A stretch of DNA of 64,000 nucleotides from Parasedimentitalea huanghaiensis (GTDB lineage: Bacteria; Pseudomonadota; Alphaproteobacteria; Rhodobacterales; Rhodobacteraceae): assembly GCF_009753675.1 (NCBI RefSeq), contig NZ_WQLV01000013.1, positions 1-64,000 on the forward strand, given 5' to 3'. The notes under the pieces are model-generated. The model made no database searches. It saw nothing but the letters and a program-made list of their open reading frames with translations, and was not told the DNA's origin. The first letter of the stretch is position 1, and each line of letters starts with the position of its first letter. Positions 17,735-26,020 of this stretch are shown piece after piece. A program made the position numbers and the translations under genes.

Positions 17735-18649
17735 TTAACTAGGGTTTATGCCAACTGGTTCCAGTTTGTTGTCTGGTTCGACATGGATCGTTGCGTGAAT
17801 TCCAGAAATCTCCGCCTGTAGCGCTGCCTCGATCCGATCGCAGATCTCATGTGATGCCGCTACAGTCATCGCGCCGGACACCACCATGTGGAACTCCACA
17901 AACAGCGCCTGCCCCGCACGTCGGGTGCGAATGTCATGGATCTGAAGCGCACCATTGGCCGCCCTGTGTATGACCTTTTCGATTTGCAACTGCTCGCCTG
18001 GTTCAGCGGCTGAATCCATTAACCCACCCACGGATGAGCTAATGACGATGACGCCCTCTCTCAGTATATTCAGTGCCACAATAATTGCCAGAACGGGATC
18101 CAAAACGGCCCAACCGGTCAGCAAGGCCACAATCAGCCCGCCAAGCACCCCAACCGAGGTCCAGACATCACTCATAAGATGGCGGCCGCTTGCCGCCAGC
18201 GCTGGAGAATGATGTCTGCCTGCCCAGACAATCAAAACCCTCGCCCAGCCCAGATTGATCAGCATCGCGGCGCCATTCACCAAAAGGCCGAGCGGACCAA
18301 GATCACTTAGGTCCGGCGCCCACAGGACTTCCAGCGCCTGATGGACGATCAACAGCGCGGCTACCACAATCATGATACCCTCTGCCACAGCAGAAAAATA
18401 CTCGGCCTTGTGATGCCCATAGGGGTGGCCACTGTCGGCCGGCAACTGGGCGTACCACACCGCAACCAATGCCAGAGCAGCACCGCCGACATTGACCAGC
18501 GATTCCAGTGCGTCCGAATACAGGGCCACAGACCCGGTCACCCACCAGGCCAAGAGTTTGAGCCCCAGCACCAACAGCGAGACGGCAATTGAACCAATTG
18601 CCAAACGTTCAGCTGAAACCGATTTCAACATCCCGAAAGCTTCATCCAA
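17735..18649 (-). CDS. Cation diffusion facilitator family transporter
   Basis: 304 residues with six predicted helices and a C-terminal cytoplasmic domain rich in His (EFHMVVSG, HATIHVEPD). CDF proteins export divalent metals such as Zn, Fe, Mn or Co by proton antiport. The helix 5 metal motif HLMSD has the HxxxD spacing. The helix 2 motif reads ESLVN where Zn exporters such as FieF have DSLVD, so the metal may differ; this is inference. The start overlaps the TauE gene upstream by 8 bases, suggesting one transcript. Confidence 0.9.
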   Translation of the reverse strand: MDEAFGMLKSVSAERLAIGSIAVSLLVLGLKLLAWWVTGSVALYSDALESLVNVGGAALALVAVWYAQLPADSGHPYGHHKAEYFSAVAEGIMIVVAALLIVHQALEVLWAPDLSDLGPLGLLVNGAAMLINLGWARVLIVWAGRHHSPALAASGRHLMSDVWTSVGVLGGLIVALLTGWAVLDPVLAIIVALNILREGVIVISSSVGGLMDSAAEPGEQLQIEKVIHRAANGALQIHDIRTRRAGQALFVEFHMVVSGAMTVAASHEICDRIEAALQAEISGIHATIHVEPDNKLEPVGINPS

Positions 18650-19409
18650 ACACTCCGCGCCGTACCAGGTTCAACCCTGCGACGGCCAGTACAACCAGCG
18701 TCGCCTTGCGGAAAGTTGCCTGATCAATGCTGTCATGCCAACGCACGCCTACCCACATGCCCAACATCGCCGGAGGTAACAACGCCAACGACAGCGGCAG
18801 GGTTTCCGCACGCAAAACGCCGGATCCAGTATGCGCCACGAGCAAGGCCACTGCACCCAGACCATAGATCACACCCTGAACCCGAATGTGTTCCCCCTTG
18901 GGCGTATCCAATGCTGTCAGGTAGGCCACAGTCGGCGGCCCCCAAACGCCGGACAACCCACCGATAAAACCGGCAAATGCGCCCACCGCTGCCTCGATTC
19001 TAGTTGATGGCTTTTGCAAGTGAAACCGAAACCCAGATAGTTGCAGGAAAGCAAAAACCGTAATGGGCACCCCCAGAACCAACAGCAGAACCTGTGCTGG
19101 CAACAGCCGGACCAACTGCGCACTGGACACCAGAAACACCAGCCCAACCAGCAAGAACACCTGAAACCGCTGAACCGAGTGCCATGCAGCAATCCAGCCC
19201 TGACGGAGTGCCTGAATTCCATTGCTAGCGACTGTCGCAAGGATCAGCCCTGCCAGCGCCAGTTCAGGGCTAAGGAACATACTAAGCCCTGAGATCAAGA
19301 TCATCGGCATACCAAAGCCAACCATGCCCTTGATCACGCCTGCAAGCAAAGCAACACCAACGGCGGCAACCAGTTGAAGGGGGGAAATCAGCAGAAATAA
19401 TGTCTCCAT
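18642..19409 (-). CDS. TauE/SafE-family membrane exporter
   Basis: 255 residues with about eight hydrophobic helices and the family pattern of two repeated halves, each starting with a Gly-rich motif (LAGVIKGMVGFGMP and AGFIGGLSGVWGPP). Members export sulfite, sulfoacetate or other organosulfur anions; substrate unknown here. Organosulfur use is common in marine Roseobacters, but no sulfonate catabolic gene is adjacent. It is the first gene of a pair with the CDF transporter and diverges from mcd across an inverted repeat. Confidence 0.87.
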   Translation of the reverse strand: METLFLLISPLQLVAAVGVALLAGVIKGMVGFGMPMILISGLSMFLSPELALAGLILATVASNGIQALRQGWIAAWHSVQRFQVFLLVGLVFLVSSAQLVRLLPAQVLLLVLGVPITVFAFLQLSGFRFHLQKPSTRIEAAVGAFAGFIGGLSGVWGPPTVAYLTALDTPKGEHIRVQGVIYGLGAVALLVAHTGSGVLRAETLPLSLALLPPAMLGMWVGVRWHDSIDQATFRKATLVVLAVAGLNLVRRGVFG

Positions 19410-19483
19410 AGACTTCCTCTATCACATCTGGAAAAAGCCGCATCCTCAAATTTGAAACGCAATATTACTCCAAAATGCCGCAG

Positions 19484-19508
19484 TGCAGCGCATTTTTGTT
19501 GCGCTGCA
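19484..19508. promoter_or_regulatory. Inverted repeat in the TauE / mcd promoter region
   Basis: Perfect 9-base arms TGCAGCGCA and TGCGCTGCA around the 7-base centre TTTTTGT. A second nested dyad, GTTGC-GCT-GCAAC, uses the right arm. It lies 73 bases before mcd and 75 bases before the divergent tauE-like gene. It is a candidate operator; TGC-rich sites are used by regulators of polyhydroxybutyrate and acetyl-CoA metabolism, which is only suggestive. Confidence 0.45.
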
Positions 19509-19580
19509 ACTGCAAAGTAATTACCACCAACGACAACACCCAATTTGCGTTTGATCGCCCAGTACGGACAGGACCTGCAC

Positions 19581-21239
19581 ATGACCTCGACCCTTATTTC
19601 CGACCTGCTTACGCAAACCGCCGCGGCACTTCCCCCTGTTGAAAAAGTGTTCGAAGCCGCCCGGATCGCAGTACGCAACATGGTCAGCGAAAACGGGCGT
19701 GTGTCCGGGCGGTTGATCGAAGAGAACCAGACCGCAGCGCATGGATTGTCCTGGCTAGCGACCTATCACCAGAGCCTGCAGCAAATGCAAAAATGGGCAG
19801 AGAGGCTTCAGGGCGAAGGTAAATTTGGCGAAGTCGAACAACTGCTCCACCAAATCGCCTTTGGTGAATACCTCTGGCAGATCTACGGCGGCATTCAGAT
19901 GAATCAGGGCGAAGTGGTGCGCCTGCAGGATATGGGGCTGAGCCAAGACGACATGCGTGCGTTGATGGAGCCCGCGATCATGACGCTAACGCAGGGTGGC
20001 AACACCCAAGCAGCCCGGACCCGGCTCGTCGAGCTGATGCAGGAACAGGCTGCCAACCTGACAACTGGTGCCACCGGTCTCGACGACGAATTGGAAATGA
20101 TCCGCGAGCAGTTCCGCCGCTTTGCCAGCGAACGGGTCGAGCCACATGCCCATGATTGGCACCTCAAGGATGAACTGATCCCGATGGAAATCATCGAAGA
20201 GCTGGCCGAGATGGGCGTCTTTGGTTTGACCATCCCAGAAGAATACGGCGGGCTTGGCCTGTCTAAAGCATCAATGGTGGTGGTCTCCGAAGAACTCTCG
20301 CGCGGCTATATCGGTGTTGGCAGTCTTGGCACCCGTAGCGAAATCGCGGCTGAGCTGATCATTTGCGGCGGCACCGACGAGCAAAAAGCCAATTGGCTGC
20401 CTAAGATCTCAAGCGGAGAAATCCTGCCCACGGCTGTGTTCACTGAACCAAACACTGGGTCTGACCTAGGATCGTTGCGCACCCGCGCAATCAAGGGTGA
20501 GGCTGGGGACTATACCATTACCGGCAACAAGACATGGATCACCCATGCCGCCCGCACCCATGTGATGACCCTGCTGGCCCGTACAAACCCGGACAGCACT
20601 GACCACCGCGGACTTTCGATGTTCTTGGCGGAAAAGACCCCAGGATCCGAAGAGACCCCCTTCCCAACCGAAGGCATGACCGGTGGCGAAATTGAGGTCT
20701 TGGGCTATCGCGGCATGAAGGAATACGAACTGGGCTTTGACGGGTTTCAGGTCAAAGGTGAAAACCTGCTGGGTGGCGAAGAAGGCAAAGGCTTTAAACA
20801 GCTGATGGAAACCTTTGAATCCGCCCGCATCCAGACTGCTGCCCGTGCCATCGGTGTGGCCCAATCGGCGCTGGATATCAGCATGCAATATGCTGTGGAC
20901 CGCAAACAGTTTGGTAAGTCATTGATCAACTTCCCCCGCGTATCCGGAAAACTGGCGATGATGGCCGTTGAAATCATGGTCGCCCGCCAGTTGACCTATT
21001 TTTCTGCTTGGGAAAAGGACCACGGCCATCGTTGTGATCTAGAGGCAGGCATGGCCAAATTACTTGGTGCCCGCGTTGCATGGGCCGCCGCTGACAACGG
21101 CTTGCAGATCCACGGCGGCAACGGGTTTGCGCTGGAATACAAAATTTCTCGGGTGCTCTGTGACGCCCGAATTCTCAACATCTTTGAAGGGGCCGCCGAA
21201 ATTCAGGCACAGGTTATCGCGCGCCGTCTTCTCGCCTAG
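19581..21239 (+). CDS. mcd: (2S)-methylsuccinyl-CoA dehydrogenase (Mcd)
   Basis: 552 residues: an acyl-CoA dehydrogenase core from about 165 to the end, preceded by an extra N-terminal domain of about 160 residues. That extension is characteristic of Mcd, the flavoenzyme that oxidises (2S)-methylsuccinyl-CoA to mesaconyl-CoA in the ethylmalonyl-CoA pathway for acetyl-CoA assimilation. In the core, AVFTEPNTGSDLGSLRTRA and ITGNKTWITHA bind FAD and substrate, and QIHGGNGFALEY is the C-terminal signature. Its electrons should pass to EtfAB. Ccr and Ecm, the pathway's other enzymes, are not in the window. A terminator follows. Confidence 0.88.
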   Translation: MTSTLISDLLTQTAAALPPVEKVFEAARIAVRNMVSENGRVSGRLIEENQTAAHGLSWLATYHQSLQQMQKWAERLQGEGKFGEVEQLLHQIAFGEYLWQIYGGIQMNQGEVVRLQDMGLSQDDMRALMEPAIMTLTQGGNTQAARTRLVELMQEQAANLTTGATGLDDELEMIREQFRRFASERVEPHAHDWHLKDELIPMEIIEELAEMGVFGLTIPEEYGGLGLSKASMVVVSEELSRGYIGVGSLGTRSEIAAELIICGGTDEQKANWLPKISSGEILPTAVFTEPNTGSDLGSLRTRAIKGEAGDYTITGNKTWITHAARTHVMTLLARTNPDSTDHRGLSMFLAEKTPGSEETPFPTEGMTGGEIEVLGYRGMKEYELGFDGFQVKGENLLGGEEGKGFKQLMETFESARIQTAARAIGVAQSALDISMQYAVDRKQFGKSLINFPRVSGKLAMMAVEIMVARQLTYFSAWEKDHGHRCDLEAGMAKLLGARVAWAAADNGLQIHGGNGFALEYKISRVLCDARILNIFEGAAEIQAQVIARRLLA

Positions 21240-21273
21240 CTCCCAAGACACTCCCCGGGGATCTCCCCAATCT

Positions 21274-21302
21274 GCCCGGCCTTTGCGCCGGGCGTTTTTT
21301 TG
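21274..21302 (+). terminator. Rho-independent terminator after mcd
   Basis: GCCCGGC (21274-21280), loop CTTTGC, GCCGGGC (21287-21293), then G and seven T. It ends the mcd transcript, so the following GDSL gene has its own promoter. Confidence 0.9.
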
Positions 21303-21386
21303 TTGCCTCATAATTTTCTGGCCAGGAAAGAGACTGTTTCTACTCAAACCTGTTCTCACAACGCCTCATTCCCGCTAAAAGACCTC

Positions 21387-22082
21387 ATGACTTTTATTAT
21401 CCGCCTCTTTGCCGTTCTTGCGTTGCTGACCGGCTGTGCCGCATCTGCGCCAGGTGATCAGGCCCCACGCATTCTGGCAATTGGCGATTCGCTGATGGCA
21501 TGGAACAATATCAGCGCACAATCGATCCCAGACTCGGTGGCCAAGGCGCTGGACGAACCTGTTATGGATCGCTCAGTGTCGGCGGCACATATCATTTACA
21601 AGCTACCGGTGTCCGGCAGTGCAGGCCTCAACATTCACAAGCAATACCGCGCCGGGAATTGGGATTGGATTCTTGTCACCGGCGGCGGCAATGATCTCTG
21701 GCTCGGCTGTGGCTGCTTTGCCTGTGACCGCAGATTGGACAAACTGGTTTCAAAGGATGGGAGCCAAGGTGCCATTCCCAGCATGTTGACGGATCTGCGC
21801 AAAACCGGCGCACAGGTGATATATATCGGCTACCTTCGAAGCCCCGGAGTAGGCTCACCGATCGAACATTGCCGTGACGAAGGCAATATTCTGGAACAAC
21901 GCATCTCTCGCGCCGCCGAACTGGACAGTGGAATACACTTCCTGTCGTTGGATGATCTGGTTCCACATGGCGATCGATCCTACCACGCGCTGGACATGAT
22001 CCACCCTTCTATCAAAGCCAGCACCGCGATCGGCAACAGAGTCGCCGATCTCATCCGTTCAGTGGAAAAGACAACACACTAG
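21387..22082 (+). CDS. SGNH/GDSL-family hydrolase, lipoprotein
   Basis: 231 residues. The start MTFIIRLFAVLALLTGCAAS is a lipoprotein signal with lipobox LTGC. The GDS block ILAIGDSLM carries the catalytic Ser, VTGGGNDLW corresponds to the block III Asn and DMIHPS provides the Asp/His pair, so the SGNH catalytic set is complete. The enzyme should act in the periplasm as an esterase; substrate unknown. There are paired cysteines (LGCGCFACDRR) that could form a disulfide. An upstream in-frame start at 21300 lies in the terminator and is rejected. Confidence 0.85.
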   Translation: MTFIIRLFAVLALLTGCAASAPGDQAPRILAIGDSLMAWNNISAQSIPDSVAKALDEPVMDRSVSAAHIIYKLPVSGSAGLNIHKQYRAGNWDWILVTGGGNDLWLGCGCFACDRRLDKLVSKDGSQGAIPSMLTDLRKTGAQVIYIGYLRSPGVGSPIEHCRDEGNILEQRISRAAELDSGIHFLSLDDLVPHGDRSYHALDMIHPSIKASTAIGNRVADLIRSVEKTTH

Positions 22083-22092
22083 TGATGCCAGT

Positions 22093-22479
22093 CTATGCGC
22101 TGCGCCTCTCTTGCCAGTGCCCCAAAAGCATCACGGCAGGAATGACACTAAAGATAGTCCACTGCCCCATCTCCCATACTGTTCCCAGTAGCGTCCAACC
22201 GTAGAACAGAAACAAAGCTGCAAAACCAATTTGAATGGCGATGACCATCGCAAACAGCGCTGAATTTTGACGGTAGCTGATCCAGGCGAGCGCTACAGCC
22301 ATCAAGATTAAAATCCAGGTCACCGCGTGCCATAACACCGAGCCAACTGCCCGCACCAAGTCTGGCATGGCGCTGGCGCGGATCGGATCATGAATTTCCG
22401 GTCCTCCACCAAAGACATGAAGCCCAACGGTAAGACCCATCAAAGTGGCGGCGACGGCATAACTACGATTAATCTGCAT
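22093..22479 (-). CDS. Small membrane protein under TetR control (predicted)
   Basis: 128 residues with four predicted membrane helices, about 7-24, 47-67, 73-92 and 97-117. A conserved HVFGGGPEIHDP stands between helices 1 and 2. I do not recognise the family. An in-frame start exists at 22572 but it runs through both palindromes and over the divergent gene, so the ATG at 22479 is preferred. It faces a TetR regulator across 80 bases holding two operator-like palindromes. By analogy with other TetR-membrane protein pairs, it may be induced by the ligand sensed by that regulator. Confidence 0.8.
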   Translation of the reverse strand: MQINRSYAVAATLMGLTVGLHVFGGGPEIHDPIRASAMPDLVRAVGSVLWHAVTWILILMAVALAWISYRQNSALFAMVIAIQIGFAALFLFYGWTLLGTVWEMGQWTIFSVIPAVMLLGHWQERRSA

Positions 22480-22493
22480 TGCGTTCTCCGATT

Positions 22494-22511
22494 CCATACG
22501 CTTGCGTATGG
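22494..22511. promoter_or_regulatory. Operator-like palindrome 1 (TetR/membrane protein)
   Basis: CCATACGC-TT-GCGTATGG, perfect 8-base arms. It is the exact reverse complement of the site at 22535-22552, 41 bases away centre to centre, and lies 15 bases before the ATG of the small membrane protein gene. Confidence 0.8.
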
Positions 22512-22534
22512 ATTGCATATCGCCTTGCCAGAGT

Positions 22535-22552
22535 CCATACGCAAGCGTATGG
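22535..22552. promoter_or_regulatory. Operator-like palindrome 2 (tetR proximal)
   Basis: CCATACGC-AA-GCGTATGG, perfect 8-base arms, ending eight bases before the tetR-like ATG, where it would block both transcription and the ribosome site. The size and symmetry match a TetR dimer site, suggesting autoregulation. Confidence 0.8.
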
Positions 22553-22559
22553 TTTCGCC

Positions 22560-23120
22560 ATGTCCAAACCACGCCTCTCTCAATCTGACTGGATCTTCGC
22601 TGGCTTCAATGCGCTGGCCGAACTGGGTCCCGTGGCCCTTAAGGCCGAAGTCTTGGCCCGCCGGATTGGCAGCTCGAAAGGCTCGTTTTATTGGCACTTC
22701 ACAGATGTTCCCAGCTTCCACGCGGCAATGATGGCGCTGTGGGAGCAACGCGCAGTCACTGACGTCATAGATGCTCTGGCCCCCCTTCCCGATCCGCGAG
22801 ATCGGTTACGGATGCTGGCACGCCTCGCCCAAGAAAAACCGACAGAGCTTGACCCAAACCAACCCGCAGAAAGCGCCATCCGGGCCTGGGCACGCGCGGC
22901 CCAATTGGTGCGCGACACTGTTGACCGGGTAGATTCCCGACGGTTGGAGTATCTCGAAGCCCTGCTTGCAGAAGCTGGCGTTCCGCCAAGGCCCTACGCC
23001 CGTCTCATATACGCCACGCTGATTGGGCTGGATGATCTGCCAAGTGTTCAGGGCCAGCCTTCCAATGCTCTGGTCCAATTGGTCAACCTAATTCTAACTC
23101 AATTTCCCGACCCGGCTTGA
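22560..23120 (+). CDS. TetR-family transcriptional regulator
   Basis: 186 residues. The N-terminal helix-turn-helix is clear: LKAEVLARRIGSSKGSFYWHF, with the recognition helix SKGSFYWHF typical of TetR. The C-terminal ligand domain is divergent and gives no hint of the ligand. The start MSKPRLSQ at 22560 is chosen because the longer frame from 22479 would encode through both operators. The protein probably represses itself and the divergent membrane protein gene through the two palindromes between them. Confidence 0.9.
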   Translation: MSKPRLSQSDWIFAGFNALAELGPVALKAEVLARRIGSSKGSFYWHFTDVPSFHAAMMALWEQRAVTDVIDALAPLPDPRDRLRMLARLAQEKPTELDPNQPAESAIRAWARAAQLVRDTVDRVDSRRLEYLEALLAEAGVPPRPYARLIYATLIGLDDLPSVQGQPSNALVQLVNLILTQFPDPA

Positions 23121-23150
23121 ATGCAGACTAATCTTGCCTAATCTACGCCC

Positions 23151-23555
23151 ATGCGTATCCCCATCCCCCTTGGACTCATCAGCCTGATTGGGCTTGGACT
23201 TGCGGCCTGTCGGGGCGATGAAACCATAGCCGCCTATGGGGCTGCTGATATAACCTGGTATCTTGCTGAAATGGATGGCCTGCCGTTCAACGCAGCGGCG
23301 AGCCTGCAGTTTCCTGAATCGGGCGTTATCAGCGGGTCCGCCCCGTGCAACAGCTACAGCGCCGTGCAAGATGCGCCTTATCCCTGGTTTGACGCTCAAA
23401 AACTAAGCGTGACCCGTATGAGCTGTGGCGATCTGGCCGCAGAAGGTCGCTTTCTTCAAGCCCTTCAAACCATGACTTTGTCCGAGGTGTCTGGCGGGAC
23501 GCTGATCCTTAGCAACGACGCAGGCCGCGAGCTGGTGTTCAGAGCCGCCGAGTAA
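23151..23555 (+). CDS. META-domain lipoprotein (HslJ-like)
   Basis: 134 residues with a lipoprotein signal, lipobox LAACR. The mature part carries the META/HslJ fold: [13 protein letters not shown] at its beginning, [10 protein letters not shown] in the centre and a RMSC motif before the helix, all typical. In E. coli HslJ is a heat-shock lipoprotein linked to novobiocin resistance; function otherwise unknown. It follows tetR by 30 bases and its last 17 bases overlap the convergent recO. Confidence 0.87.
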   Translation: MRIPIPLGLISLIGLGLAACRGDETIAAYGAADITWYLAEMDGLPFNAAASLQFPESGVISGSAPCNSYSAVQDAPYPWFDAQKLSVTRMSCGDLAAEGRFLQALQTMTLSEVSGGTLILSNDAGRELVFRAAE

Positions 23556-24264
23556 ACGCGTCCACAAACCGCCCGCGCACCTCAGGCAGTGGGTGCCGCC
23601 CCAACGAAGGCGCAAGGCGGGCCTCAAGGAAGAAGCCAGTGGTCTGCAACCCCTGCGCAATTTCTGCGTCCGTCGCCGCTCCCTGCCCCAGCAGAACAGG
23701 CGGCAGGGGCAACAACCGGTCTGCCCAGTCGCCTGCGCCCTTGGCTGATACCGCCCGCCCAGACTTCGGAGAAACATAAATCAAACCTCGGGTGACCCCT
23801 GTCACCGCGCAGGCGGACAAGTCCAGCCCAAATCCCATGTCCTCTAACAGTGCTAACTCCCAGCGCAGATAGGCCAGCGGCCATAGCTCTTCCTGATCCA
23901 GCAGATCCAGCAACTGCTCCGATCTGGTATAAAGGTTGCCGTGGGGTTCGCGCTCAGGGAGGCAGAACGACAACAGCCCGGTTACAGCATTCAACCCCGC
24001 CAGCGCCAATCGGCCCGATAGCGCAGCGGCCGCGCGGCTGCGCAAGGGTTCCGCCTGATAGTGCCCCAAATGATCCTCTAACCGCGCCCGCCAAGTCACA
24101 TCCAACTGAGCACCGGGCTGTAGAACTGGTGCCTGTTTGCGACTGGTACCACCACGCACCACCCCTGCGTGACGGCCGTGTTCTTCGGTAAATACATCAA
24201 TAATTGCCGAGCTTTCACCATGGCGTCGCAGGCTTAGTAATATACCATGATCACGCCATTCCAC
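23539..24264 (-). CDS. recO: DNA repair protein RecO
   Basis: 241 residues with the RecO start [18 protein letters not shown] (OB fold) and a helical C-terminal domain including [19 protein letters not shown]. RecO loads RecA onto SSB-coated gaps with RecR. The start codon is GTG. It is the last gene of the long minus-strand housekeeping cluster, separated from era by the DUF1491 gene and an opposing small gene. Its 3' end overlaps the META gene. Confidence 0.93.
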   Translation of the reverse strand: MEWRDHGILLSLRRHGESSAIIDVFTEEHGRHAGVVRGGTSRKQAPVLQPGAQLDVTWRARLEDHLGHYQAEPLRSRAAAALSGRLALAGLNAVTGLLSFCLPEREPHGNLYTRSEQLLDLLDQEELWPLAYLRWELALLEDMGFGLDLSACAVTGVTRGLIYVSPKSGRAVSAKGAGDWADRLLPLPPVLLGQGAATDAEIAQGLQTTGFFLEARLAPSLGRHPLPEVRGRFVDAFTRRL

Positions 24265-24366
24265 TGGCTGTCCTCCGCAGATTGGTCAACGTTACTTCGC
24301 CAAAAGATCGCAAGCATCAACAATTCGCAAGATACCTCTTGAAGGCTGCTTTTTCCTGCCTATCTC

Positions 24367-24388
24367 TATTTAACGTTTTTGTTAAATA
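24367..24388. promoter_or_regulatory. AT-rich inverted repeat ahead of a small gene
   Basis: TATTTAAC-GTTTTT-GTTAAATA, perfect 8-base arms and a 6-base centre, ending 11 bases before the ATG at 24400. It could be a repressor site or an mRNA hairpin over the ribosome site. Confidence 0.5.
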
Positions 24389-24399
24389 AAGGGTCCAAC

Positions 24400-24705
24400 A
24401 TGCGTGGTATCACCATCACTTACAAATACAGCGGCGAAGAAGATGCTTGGCAAGCAGCCATGAACGACTTCATCGATGCCATCAACAATGATCCAGCTGC
24501 AGTAGGCAAGTTCAACTATCAGGTTGCTGTTGCTGACGACAAGGAAACCCGCTTTCACTGGGGGCGCTGGGACAGTGCTGAAACACTGGCTCACGTACAA
24601 TCACAAGGCTATTTCAAAACCTTTGCGGGCAAGGTCAGCGAATTTGCGGGTGGAACCCCCTCCGCCACAGGCCATGACATCTCTCTCAAATCCAACGGCT
24701 GGTAA
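24400..24705 (+). CDS. Small protein of unknown function, dimeric-barrel-like
   Basis: 101 residues, soluble, starting MRGITITYKYSGEEDAW. The alternation of predicted strands and helices and HWGRWDSAETLAHVQSQGYF resembles the dimeric alpha/beta barrel fold of antibiotic-biosynthesis monooxygenase-like proteins, but no catalytic residue can be named, so this is a weak structural guess. It stands alone on the plus strand within a minus-strand cluster, with its own palindrome upstream. It stops one base before the convergent DUF1491 gene. Confidence 0.72.
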   Translation: MRGITITYKYSGEEDAWQAAMNDFIDAINNDPAAVGKFNYQVAVADDKETRFHWGRWDSAETLAHVQSQGYFKTFAGKVSEFAGGTPSATGHDISLKSNGW

Positions 24706-25035
24706 TCACTCCAGGCCCGGTTCATCCAATAGATGACGCCCTAGCCGGTCTTCGACCTCGATCACCCATAGATCGGGGTCGAATTCTTGTTGCTTCTGCA
24801 CCGAAGCATCCACATCGCGCTCGTCACCTTTGACCAGTTCAACCCATTTGCGTTCGCCGCTCATCAAATCAAATGAACGTTGAAATGCAATTGCCTGACC
24901 GTCCAGCGTGTTCAGCTTAACCAGAACAGCACCCGCCGTGTCGTCACCATGGGAGACCACAAAGGCTGGGATTTCCTGAAACCGAAGCCGCGCCAGATAG
25001 GCGTGCACCCAGAATTCAGCGGTAAGACGCGTCAT
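24706..25035 (-). CDS. DUF1491-family protein
   Basis: 109 residues beginning MTRLTAEFWVHAYLARLRF, the typical start of a family of unknown function found next to era and rnc in alphaproteobacteria (DUF1491, named from memory). WVELVKGDERDVDASVQKQQEFDPDLWVIEVED is a conserved acidic C-terminal region. No catalytic motif is apparent. It is downstream of era in the same direction, with 76 bases between. Confidence 0.85.
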   Translation of the reverse strand: MTRLTAEFWVHAYLARLRFQEIPAFVVSHGDDTAGAVLVKLNTLDGQAIAFQRSFDLMSGERKWVELVKGDERDVDASVQKQQEFDPDLWVIEVEDRLGRHLLDEPGLE

Positions 25036-25111
25036 AGCCCATTACGTTTCTTGCTCCGGCGCACCCGGCCTGTCGACCCGGCAGATCCAACGCAAGAACG
25101 CCCTTTGTCTG

Positions 25112-26020
25112 TCACTGGTTGCCGTCTTTGAAGTCCAGCCCCATTTCAGAATAGCGCTCGGACTCGTCCTGCCAATTGGGCCGCACTTTGACCTGTAGGA
25201 ACAAGTGCACTTTGCGGTCCAGAAACTCAGTCAATTCGGTTCGGGAGGCCTGACCAATGGATTTGATTGTCTCGCCATTTTTGCCCAACACGATGCCTTT
25301 GTGCCCATCACGAACGACATAGACCACCTGATCAATTTTGACCGAGCCATCCTTGCGATCTTCCCAGCCTTCGGTTTCAACCGTCATCTGGTAGGGCAAT
25401 TCCTGATGCAGCCGCAGTGTCAACTTTTCACGGGTCATTTCAGCAGCGATCATCCGCAGTGGCAAATCGGCAATCTGATCTTCGGGATACAGCCACGGAC
25501 CTTCAGGCAGCTTCGCACCCAGCCAACTCCGCAGATCCTCGACCCCATGTCCACGTTCGGCCGAAATCATAAAGGTTTCAGCAAAGCCGTAACGTTCGTT
25601 CAGATCCTGCGACAAACCGAGCAGTTTCTCAGTTGGAACCTTGTCGATCTTGTTGATGGCAAGCGTCACGGTGCGACCCTCGCCAATCTCGGCCAAACCG
25701 TCCAGGATCTTCTCAACGCCCTCGGTGATACCCCGGTGGGCTTCAACCATCAGCACAATCACATCAGCATCCGCAGCGCCACCCCAGGCAGCCGCAACCA
25801 TTGCGCGGTCCAATCGGCGGCGCGGCGCAAACAGGCCTGGAGTGTCTACAAACACGATCTGGTTCTGCCCATCCATCGCCACACCACGAATACGGGCACG
25901 GGTGGTCTGCACCTTGTGGGTCACAATCGAGACCTTGGCCCCGACCATACGGTTCAGCAGGGTCGACTTGCCCGCGTTCGGTTCACCGATCAGGGCCACG
26001 AATCCGGCACGAGTTGTCAT
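25112..26020 (-). CDS. era: GTPase Era
   Basis: 302 residues: Ras-like GTPase domain with G1 GEPNAGKS at 12-19, G3 VDTPG, G4 NKID, and a C-terminal KH RNA-binding domain with [17 protein letters not shown]. Era binds the 3' end of 16S rRNA and assists 30S assembly. The start overlaps the rnc stop by four bases (ATGA), the usual rnc-era coupling. Confidence 0.97.
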   Translation of the reverse strand: MTTRAGFVALIGEPNAGKSTLLNRMVGAKVSIVTHKVQTTRARIRGVAMDGQNQIVFVDTPGLFAPRRRLDRAMVAAAWGGAADADVIVLMVEAHRGITEGVEKILDGLAEIGEGRTVTLAINKIDKVPTEKLLGLSQDLNERYGFAETFMISAERGHGVEDLRSWLGAKLPEGPWLYPEDQIADLPLRMIAAEMTREKLTLRLHQELPYQMTVETEGWEDRKDGSVKIDQVVYVVRDGHKGIVLGKNGETIKSIGQASRTELTEFLDRKVHLFLQVKVRPNWQDESERYSEMGLDFKDGNQ

